Assembly (NCBI RefSeq): GCF_003589595.1 | Contig: NW_020654748.1 | Location: 3,193,910-3,257,909 of the forward strand | Direction of reading: 5' to 3' | DNA length: 64,000 nucleotides | Source: Hyposmocoma kahamanoa | Lineage: Eukaryota; Arthropoda; Insecta; Lepidoptera; Cosmopterigidae | Shown: piece after piece, positions 56,035 to 64,000 of the stretch | How positions within the stretch are numbered: position 1 is the stretch's first letter | Layout of the letters: every line of letters starts with the position of its first letter | The notes under the pieces: generated by a model | Database searches by the model: none | Told to the model about the DNA's origin: nothing | What the model saw: the letters and a program-made list of their open reading frames with translations, nothing else | Translations under genes and position numbers: made by a program

Positions 56035-56619
56035 TTTTCTCACTTTCTCACTTTCTCACTCTCTTTCTCACTTAAATAGTGGAATTTATTTTCTAATTTT
56101 AAGTAAAAAAAAAAATTTACTAGTTACAGCTCGCCGCCCCCATTGCTGCGCCACCGGGGGCCATGTCTCCCTCTGCACTTCCCACGCTACGCCACTGATT
56201 CTATGTATTGTGGTTCCAGAGCAACGAAATCTTTACTTTCCCAAATTAATGAACCCAGGATCATCAACCTCTCTTGATCATCGAGGTCGTCAAAAGTCGA
56301 TATTTATAAGCCAAAATTTATGATCTTGGAATGGCATACGTGGAAATAAGAGTAAAGACGTTTCTCTTTATCAGGTATACATTACGTGTCGAACTGATGA
56401 TCTCTGTTGCATGTATATATGACCGAGAATGACGCAGCGTTAGTTGATAACGGATCCAAAGGTCAATAGAGCTTCAGACGTATTTGCTCAGAGCCGAGGC
56501 TAGCTATCGTACAATAATCGCCTTAATCCTCGGTTACGTAATTTGGAGATATTGGTCAGCAGAACATGCAGTATATTATTAGAGAAACACGTAATTGTTT
56601 TAAGAGTCTATACTGCCTC

Positions 56620-56960
56620 AAATAGCTTTGGTTGATTCCGCATAACAGTGAAAGCGTTGAATTAATCACTTGAAAAAAATATATAGTACAATTGAGGATA
56701 TACACTGATTACCACAAGGTGTGAAAACACGACTCCTAAAAAGTTTCACGATAGAAAAAAAAACACAAATTTACCTCGAAATTTTACAAGAAAACCGCAG
56801 TATTCAATAGGTACTTTACATAAACCAATAATTTATATATATTATTACATCAACTAAACTAAATAGAACACGTATAGTATACGACATATATTTTTCAAAT
56901 GACTTTAATTCCGTTTGTAAAAAATTCAATTCTGAAATAAAGCCAAAGTGAACAGGGAAA
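56620..56960 (+). repeat. larger dispersed repeat, copy 2
   Basis: Matches 33225-33440 and 34060-34180 in order. The copy lacks the family B element and much of the sequence that lies between in copy 1. Confidence 0.7.
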
Positions 56961-57266
56961 ATTTTAAAGAAACCGGTTGGGAATAAAAATAATTATTTAA
57001 TTACGTCTCTGATTGACCAATAATTCTAACTAGGTACTCAAGGTGAGTTCACTACAATCACATATTTTTTAAGCATAAAACACGTAACACGTATTCGACT
57101 ATGATGCTAAAACCATAAACGCATATGCTATAATTTGTAAACAGGCAACGAACTCAAATGTAATTTATATTACCCAACCTATGACCAGAGCTAATACATA
57201 CAATAGCGATGTTTCCATATTGTTCACATTCTAATAGGAAAGTTAAAGAATTACTTCTTTTAAAAT

Positions 57267-57563
57267 TTAATGTATACGCCACCACACCTTAGTATCTTTT
57301 TCCTCACAGTCCACCAACGAAGGCTGCATTGAAGGGATATGAGGACAGACTAAGTTCATTTCAAATGTGCACCCTTCAACGTCGCCGTTGGATTGCCGAT
57401 CAAGTTTTTGTACATCGTTCGATTTCGGGGCAAATTGATTGCCCAGAACTTTTATCACAACTCCAGTTTCACAATCAAAAAGTTCAGAACTAACGTTGGC
57501 TACAATGCTATTTTGAACCGAGTTTGCTGAGAGTACAATAATTCTCTTAAAACATGTAAACAT
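57267..57563 (-). CDS. unrecognised open frame, 98 codons
   Basis: ATG at 57563, stop TAA at 57267. The composition is more balanced than its AT-rich surroundings and it has six cysteines (ELFDCETGVVI, EGCTFEMNLVCPHIPSMQPS, LVDCEEKDTKVWW). I do not recognise the family. It could be a fragment of a gene or a domesticated repeat; it has no upstream exon that I can define. Confidence 0.25.
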   Translation of the reverse strand: MFTCFKRIIVLSANSVQNSIVANVSSELFDCETGVVIKVLGNQFAPKSNDVQKLDRQSNGDVEGCTFEMNLVCPHIPSMQPSLVDCEEKDTKVWWRIH

Positions 57564-58094
57564 AGATTAACTGACTTAGATTTGTTTTCGTTGTCATTAA
57601 ATAAATATAAAACTTTATTGTATAAATGGTCAGACTAAAAGTACCATAACTTTACAGTTTAATTTAGCATGTTTACTTATTGGTTCTGTTTTATCCATCA
57701 GTTTGTCTGTAACGTAACATACAAAAAATGCTTTTGACACGAGCTTCTGATATGTGCATGCCTATTATGTATTTGCCTATTATTGGGTTTACACTCGAGT
57801 ATTTTATGTAATGTTATTGTTTGTTCATGTACAATAGTGTATTTCTGTTGGCATATCTAATAAATAAATAAAATAAAATAAATAAAATAAAATAAATAAA
57901 AACAAAATAAAATTATACAGTAAATTTGTGCCCTGTGTGCCCGACGTAGGAATTATATTTCCACGGTGCATTATGGCATATTGTTTAAATCTTGTTGTTA
58001 ACACCATAATTGCTAAATTTGCTTGCTTACATGAATTTATTGAATATCACCATGTTTTAATACCTCGATATCAATTATTATTTTGTGAAATTGC

Positions 58095-58290
58095 TCCAAT
58101 AGTTTATTATAATTATTAATGCATCGAACACTAAGAAAAATCCCTATCCAGCTGGATTTGATCCAGCATCTTCAACATACCCTGTCGACGCTCTACCAAC
58201 TGAGCTACGGAACGAACACGCAGACTTTATGCATTTTTATATGTGCTTGTTGCAGTTTTTTTCTGTCATCTTTGTTTCCAGTTTTTTAAC
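58095..58290 (-). repeat. foldback element with tRNA-like core
   Basis: Minus strand: GTAGCTCAGTTGGTAGAGCG (tRNA D-arm/A-box) and GGATCAAATCC (B-box with one change), between ATCGAACACTAAG-type termini. The acceptor stem does not pair, so it is a SINE-like core and not a working tRNA. Confidence 0.7.
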
Positions 58291-58299
58291 GACTTTTCG

Positions 58300-59450
58300 C
58301 CATAGCTCCATCTGTGAGAAATCTATCAAAGTTTAAGACAGCTACCAGCGGCTGGCTATAGACCACTTCACATAGGAAATGTTGTGTGACATTTAACATT
58401 TTTACGTTTCACGCATTTAATTTGTAATTAATCTCTCAACGTTGTAAAAATAAATAATAAATTTGTTATAATGTAACAAAATCAAACAATATTTGTGGCA
58501 GTTGCAGTTTTATATAAAAATGACAGTATTAATATACTGTCATAATCTACTTAATGGTAAAAAGAAAATTAAATGATAAAGATAACAATAAATTAACCTA
58601 ATTACTTGATGTGTAAAACGGAATATTTTATCCATAGCCGTTTACACCACAAAAGTCGATGAATCGAATCGGCTATAGTGTATATCGCGTTAATACGAGT
58701 ACATATCGTACCTTCTATGCGGGTCGTTTTCTTTTGTTTTTTGCTATGTGTGATGTTTCTGGAGCAATTGTTCAAATTTCGTTTTTCTTTTTTTTAAGGA
58801 CACTTTGCACTTGGCCGCTGATGGCCTTGACTGCGACGCCGGAAGAAAAGGGGGCGAGCTGAAGGCTCATAACCCGTATGTAACGTTAAAATTTCGTTTC
58901 GTTGCAGTTGATTTTATGTTCACTTTGTTTACTTTTTGTTGACTTTTTGTCTAGTTGTTGTTGACTTTTTCATTCACTGTGTAGTTTTTTTGGTAACTTG
59001 ATAATATAACAATTGAATTATTTTTATTAAATTATTTGTTCTTAAATTATTTTCTGTAAATCGCTTCTCTCTTCGTTACAAATTATTTCGATGAAATATT
59101 TAAATCGATTTTTTTTCATTCGATTTTACATCACCACATCTCTAGAAACTTCTAATCTTAAACGTCACGCTATGTGAAATGTACTATAGTGAAGTAGCAG
59201 TAGTAGAAGTAGTCTCAGACGAAGGAAATGTGGACCATATTATTCTTTGACTAGCCTAACTTACGGTGTTCCCTGTATGACATCCTCCCTCTCTCTATCC
59301 CTCGCCCTATTTCCTTTAAATACCTGTTGTCCCTATCCTCTCACTCAAAAATGTATCACATTCTTTTTAAATTCATACATATAAATCATATTAAATTTTA
59401 AATATTATTCATGTATTAACATTATACTTAATATGCAAACATGTTTCTAA
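58300..59450. other. no gene recognised
   Basis: AT-rich, with an A/T-run stretch; nothing I can support. Confidence 0.4.
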
Positions 59451-59479
59451 CGACTTGTGTTGTCTAATTTGTGCCGTCT

Positions 59480-59691
59480 CTTTTGTTTTAGGAATCAAAA
59501 ATCTCTTCGATACTCCCTCTGAGTCTCCGAACAAAATTGTCTGTGTATTGTCTAACACAGGGTGTGTTAGACAATACACAGACAATTTTGACTATGACGT
59601 TTATGAAACTAGAAAACGGACACTGGCAGAATTGAGACTAATTATTAAGAAAAGAGGAAAAAGAGATGTAGTTTTAATAATTTTATTGTAA
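59480..59691 (+). pseudogene. unrecognised coding-like fragment
   Basis: After a TTTTGTTTTAG acceptor-like sequence, one frame reads NLFDTPSESPNKIVCVLSNT, then FDYDVYETRKRTLAELRLII and KKRGKRDVV before a stop at 59691. The charged, low-bias composition looks coding, perhaps the last exon of a transposon protein. Family unknown. A perfect palindrome lies inside it (59532-59590). Confidence 0.3.
59532..59590. repeat. perfect palindrome, 28-bp arms, GGG loop
   Basis: Left arm CAAAATTGTCTGTGTATTGT then CTAACACA; the right arm is its exact reverse complement after GGG. Confidence 0.95.
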
Positions 59692-59771
59692 TATGTAGTT
59701 TATTGAATATCACATTGTTTTTTTTTACTCCATGACATTCAATTATTTTTTTGCGAAACGACTAGTTTGTT

Positions 59772-61200
59772 CATTGACCTACCAACAAATGGACGTCGGG
59801 TCTAATACAAAAACCACGAAAAAAATGTCCGAAGTTAACCTATACAAACGTAGTGACATGTAACGAAATATAAAAAACTAAAACATTTAATTTAAATTGT
59901 ACGGTCATTGCAGTACTGCCTAATTTTGCTTGCAACAATTTAAGGGCCCCAAAAACACCATATTTAGCTTCTACTGGAAATTTAACAAAATGCACCATAT
60001 TTAGCTGCGACTGAAAATTACTTGAACACAAGAGTAATGGAGTAGCCTTTATCGTAAATATTAATTAATTTTTATATATATTATTATGTCGAATTTTGTA
60101 CAAATTCACTTAAAGGAATAATAAAGAGTTGGGCAGATACATACATACAAATATTACTACAAATGTGAAAATAAGCGTGTACTATAAGAAATGACCGATA
60201 TTCCAGCTAAACGTAAACTCAAATATCAGTAATTGCGAAGACCGATTTACAATAAAACCGTTACGCTTTCGAGTAATTTTGATGCTTTTCACAAAGACAA
60301 AATTAGCTTTTGTTTTGTAATCTTCCTAAAAAAATACATTTGACATTATGAAAATTCAAGCTAACGTTATTTCGAGCAAATGTATTTTCTGACTTTTGAT
60401 AGGTAATCCCTAGCCGTAAAACGAGTACAACAATATTTTGTTAGTTATTGCTAACATTTAATAAAAAATCATTTTAAAAATAAGATGCAAAATCAAAACG
60501 ACTCTATAGTTTCTTTGTTCTAAATATTTCAATCACTTGTGGTTCGAACAATTGAAAATGACCAAGAAGTTTATATAAGCTTCTTGAAATTGACGTAATG
60601 GGTCTCTTTCCATCTTTCGCGCATGCAATGTGTAGAAAAGGGACAATTAGCTATTTGATTATTTTGTGTGCTTGTGTAATTTATATTTACGATTCATTTA
60701 TATATAAATTTAATAAATTAAATACTATGAAATTGTACAAAATAACACTTTTAAATGACAACTATGATAACACAATAAAAAAAATAATAATAACGCACAC
60801 ACTCAATATAGCCCCGCACTAGGGAAACTCTGTGTCGCGGGTGCCATGGACACACACATAGACAACCACAAATTACACCCAAACTCACGAGAGCAATAAA
60901 TGTAGGCCATACAAACATTTCTCCCGGCCCGGGAATCGAACCTGGGACCATTACTAGGGACTATATTTGTACTAATATATTTGTTTAGTGAAAATATGAT
61001 ACAAAATCCTGTTTTTACATTTTACTGCTGTATAATTTTTACAAGTTATTATTATATGGTACTGCATGATTGACAACCGCGCTGTCAGTAGAACAAACGA
61101 AGACTGTTGCGCGATTGACGCTCTGTATGCGATTTTAACGCCCTATAGGTGCGGACACTTTTTAGCGCGAACCCGATGTCCATTTATTGGTAGGTCAATG
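59772..61200 (-). mobile_element. non-autonomous DNA transposon, 8-bp target duplication (family B, long copy)
   Basis: 1429 bp. The termini CATTGACCTACCAACAAATG and (reverse complement) CATTGACCTACCAATAAATG are flanked by AGTTTGTT (59764-59771, 61201-61208). It inserted into another repeat whose intact form is at 8630-8680. It contains a SINE at 60781-60950 and no transposase frame. Confidence 0.92.
60781..60950 (-). repeat. tRNA-derived SINE, family 1, 5'-truncated
   Basis: The minus strand starts at the B-box GGTTCGATTCCCGGGCCG and ends with GTGTGTGCGTTATTATT. Nested in the element 59772-61200. Confidence 0.87.
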
Positions 61201-61678
61201 AGTTTGTTATAATTTCTTGCTTATGTTTGTGGAACTCCGGGACTGTTTGTTTCCCTTGGAAAAAAATATCGGACAATCATATTTGATCTCAAACTAAAAA
61301 AAATGTACTATAAGTAAGCAGGCAACAAAATTCACAGGATCTTAAATCTTACCAACGAGTGATGAAATAAAACAAAGCCAGCTGTAAGTCAATGAAAGCG
61401 CACGAAAGTGTCCTTAATAACGGAAATGTGGGGCCGGAAGTGGGAGATAAGATCGTAAGCCACAAGTGCTCGCGATTACGCCTAATAAAACGGTCTTTAG
61501 GACAACAACTATATGAAGAATAGCACAGTGATTCCTATCTATATTGAAATACTAAATTTGAGATGTATGGCGTGACTCAGATGGACAAATTGCGGGGCAG
61601 TTTAATAAGAGAGCATTGCGGCGTGTGAGAGGATGTAGTGACAAAGATGGATAAAGAAAGACGCTTAGATTCTATGGG

Positions 61679-62006
61679 AGAGCCTATAGAGCACATGGTG
61701 TAGTTTATACGCGCCGTAAACGCGCGTCATCTGCGCATACACGCGTAGCAGACGCGCTGTAGTGAATCGACTCAAACGCGAGCAAACATCGCGTTGCAAG
61801 CAAAAAGCTACATACTCCACTGGAGTTTACACTTAGAATTTCATGTAGTTACTTCATTTCAAAAATCTACCTGAAAGTAACAAACAAAACTAAAATTAAA
61901 ACTATCTTTTAGTAAAATGCGCTATTCATACGCGCGACTACAGTGCGTATGCAGCGCGCATATGCGGAGATTGGCGCGATGAAATACGCCGTGTACACGG
62001 GCTCTT
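61679..62006. mobile_element. inverted-repeat element rich in GCGC
   Basis: The ends AGAGCCTATAGAGCAC and (reverse complement) AGAGCCCGTGTACACGG are imperfect inverted repeats; the interior is unusually rich in ACGCG/GCGCG. A partial copy opens the window (1-45). Confidence 0.65.
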
Positions 62007-62159
62007 AGGCCCGGCATCCACAAGCGGCAAGCAGGACGACACGGCAAGTGATTTTTATGCGACAATTGTATGACAAATTGTATGACATTGTAATCGAAAT
62101 CTCAATGATAAAAGCTACAAAAAGAAAGCTGCAGTAAGCTTTAAGGATATCGAGCCAAT

Positions 62160-62590
62160 TATCTGCTGAGGCAACCTCTGGAATGCCTCAGCAGGTTTCA
62201 AGACGCCGAGTGCGGGTTTGCAGACGATGGGAGCTCGGCATGCCAGGTAATATTAGCACAGATTACTTAATAGTTACTACGTAACAGATACGTCACTCTC
62301 ATACAATGGAAAATACTTGCGCTATAATAGCCTACTAAATCTGACTAATTACGCCCGTCGTTCACTACAAGGAAAAAGGAACTTATGCACGCGCTCATAG
62401 AGCTGAAAATAATGTTGACCGTATGCAGTCGTGCGGAACTGAATGCTTGGGTTGTATTACAAGGATTGTAATGTAAATTAAAAACTTGTCTGAGCGCTTG
62501 CACTGTCGGCGACACACTCAGCGGTAGGGACTTCTACTCTGGCCACACTGAGGCGACCGCGGAAGCGTTCCGGCCACGGGAATTTTTGTA
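62160..62590 (-). repeat. probable dispersed repeat of unknown class
   Basis: Includes ACGGGCGTAATTAG and TCAGCGGTAGGGACTTCTAC; balanced composition, no open frame longer than about 30 codons on either strand. No second copy in the window, so this is tentative. Confidence 0.3.
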
Positions 62591-62609
62591 ATGTACGAGT
62601 TTATATGAA

Positions 62610-62710
62610 CCCTGGACGGAACTCCGAAGCACCACCCAGTCCAAAACCAATTTAGAACAGCTCAAATAGACCCTACCGGAAATGGGTTTCCATTGGGTCA
62701 ACCGAAGTCT
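62610..62710 (-). repeat. tRNA-derived SINE remnant
   Basis: Contains CCTACCGGAAATGGGTTTCC in the position of the B-box and CCACCCAGTCCAAAACCAAT as in the copy at 12797-12965. Confidence 0.5.
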
Positions 62711-63149
62711 TCAAACAATTGCTTTTTATTTTGATTTAATATTTCATTATTAAATTCTATAACTGTTTGTAGTTTATGTGTTTTGCTTAATAAAGCCTAT
62801 TTTATTTTATGTCTTACAGCTAGAATACAGGAATACCGCTAATGGTGTTTTGAACGATTGCATAAAATAACCTGTTTACGGAAACCGGTGCATTAGCTCG
62901 CACAAAAATTTGCGAAGTTTATACATACGTGATAGTGATCGTAATCGATACTTACGATTAGACCAATGTTATCTTAATGTAATAAACACAATATTATTCT
63001 AGTTTGTGGCACAAACGTGTGACACATTATCGTTCTAGATTTTCAGACACAATTATTGTTTATGTTATTATACAGAAAAAAACCTAAAAGTGACGTTATA
63101 AATGCAAAATCTAGACCTAAACTGTGACCCGACTTGATAAACATGTACG

Positions 63150-63285
63150 GGCAAGTTAACAGATGGTAGGATAGCGGTTATCACTATGAGCGTTTGATGA
63201 AGATGTTCCGGGTTCGATGCCCAATTGAGGAAACAAGCCTTTCTGTATTGGTTCTGGTCTAGATGTTCTGTTATGCGTAGTGTCA
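63150..63285 (+). repeat. tRNA-derived SINE, family 3 related, plus orientation
   Basis: Contains GGTAGGATAGCGGTTATC (A-box region), CCGGGTTCGATGCCCAATTG (B-box) and CTGTATTGGTTCTGGTCTAG. Confidence 0.65.
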
Positions 63286-63360
63286 TAGGATTTCACAAGT
63301 TCACAAAAAATCAGCCAAATACTAACATGAGTCATTCAGACATAGGTCTAAAAAGTTTAC

Positions 63361-63499
63361 GCAGGAAATGAAACCATTTTTCCGGATTTAAATCGCGTAT
63401 ATATGTTTTTTCAAACAAAAAACGGTAAAAAAAACAAAAAAGTTTGAAAAAACAAATATACGCGATTTAAATCCAGAAAAGTAGTTTCATTTCCTGTGC
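63361..63499. repeat. foldback repeat with 55-bp arms
   Basis: GGAAATGAAACCA..., then GGATTTAAATCGCGTATAT on the left, inverted on the right, around an A-rich centre. Confidence 0.8.
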
Positions 63500-63715
63500 A
63501 ACAATCGCGAAAACCTAAGAACTCGATAAAAGTTTACGATTATGTGTTCCCCGTAAACTTCAACGTAAAAAAAGTAGCTTCTTCGAATAATTTGTGGTTG
63601 ATTTTTAAAAAACTACTATAGGAGCCCAAACCCTCCAAATGAAACAAAGTAACTCGCGCTTTGGGGATTATTATAACAATCGAGCTATTGCGTATATGTT
63701 TAGATCAAAGTTTGT

Positions 63716-63775
63716 TAACCTGTGGTCCATGGACCCCTAAGGGGTCCGTGTTATGAACGCCGGGGGTCCATGACG
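63716..63775. repeat. GGTCC-rich short repeat
   Basis: TGTGGTCCATGGACCCCTAA then GGGGTCCGTG and GGGGGTCCATGAC: clustered palindromic GGACC/GGTCC motifs, as often seen at ends of insect DNA transposons. No partner end is visible before the window stops. Confidence 0.45.
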
Positions 63776-64000
63776 AGCGTACCTAACATATAAAAATTGG
63801 TATACAATATGTTGTGAGGTGTAGTGCACGTGACCATCGCGTTATTTATTATTACAAATTTATAAAAAGAATGCTTATCTTTTAACTTTTTTTTTCTAAT
63901 ACTTATTACCTTATTAATGTAAACGGCACAACAAACACTTGCGTAGGTTTATCCGTACACCGCAAAAAGTCATTCTTCACCTTTCGGGTGGGGTTTTTGA

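Noticed and set aside
58139..58220. tRNA gene on the minus strand
   Set aside because: The D-arm region is tRNA-like, but the acceptor stem does not pair, the B-box is changed, and the unit is bounded by foldback-element termini shared with other copies.

Overview
This is a eukaryotic nuclear window, almost certainly from an insect and most likely a moth or butterfly. The evidence is AT-rich DNA, genes split by GT-AG introns, proteins close to metazoan families, and a dense load of tRNA-derived SINEs, short inverted-repeat DNA transposons and decayed non-LTR retrotransposons of lepidopteran style. The order-level call rests on repeat style and is an inference. No bacterial, organellar or CRISPR features are present.

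Four conserved genes can be reconstructed exon by exon. (1) TSR1, minus strand, 134-3943: a 40S ribosome biogenesis factor; the first five coding exons (about 446 residues) are inside and the 3' part runs off the left edge. (2) Sec61 alpha, plus strand, 5496-16611: ten coding exons that join in frame to exactly 476 codons, the channel subunit of the ER translocon. It is divergent from TSR1. (3) A midnolin homologue (Drosophila stuxnet type), minus strand, 20209-23480: five coding exons, 804 residues, with an N-terminal ubiquitin-like domain and conserved C-terminal segments; it is convergent with Sec61 alpha. (4) A peroxisomal half ABC transporter of the ABCD3/PMP70 type, minus strand, 27211-48522: eleven exons coding for the C-terminal 490 residues; roughly 170 N-terminal residues are not recognised in the 15.5 kb to its right. 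The genes share no pathway beyond general housekeeping (ribosome assembly, ER translocation, proteasomal turnover, peroxisomal lipid import).

The rest is repeats. ABCD3 introns and the region 48.5-64 kb hold at least three tRNA-derived SINE families, a roughly 300-bp dispersed element present in a dozen copies, three retrotransposon coding fragments (15.9 kb, 25.6 kb, 49.9 kb), and many short inverted-repeat elements. For several of these the exact ends and target duplications are readable: four non-autonomous families make 8-bp duplications (28142-28948 and 38920-39429; 33472-33699 and 59772-61200; 28963-30376; 53566-53994), two make TAA/TTA duplications (9315-10876, which carries a 520-bp CACT array; 46451-46893) and one makes TA (44274-44593).

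The points most worth a second look are these target-duplication-defined families, a CPSC-x9-CKKC zinc-ribbon-like motif in the midnolin tail, paired CRE-type sites upstream of midnolin, the inverted SINE pair in an ABCD3 intron, and a perfect 28-bp-arm palindrome at 59532.
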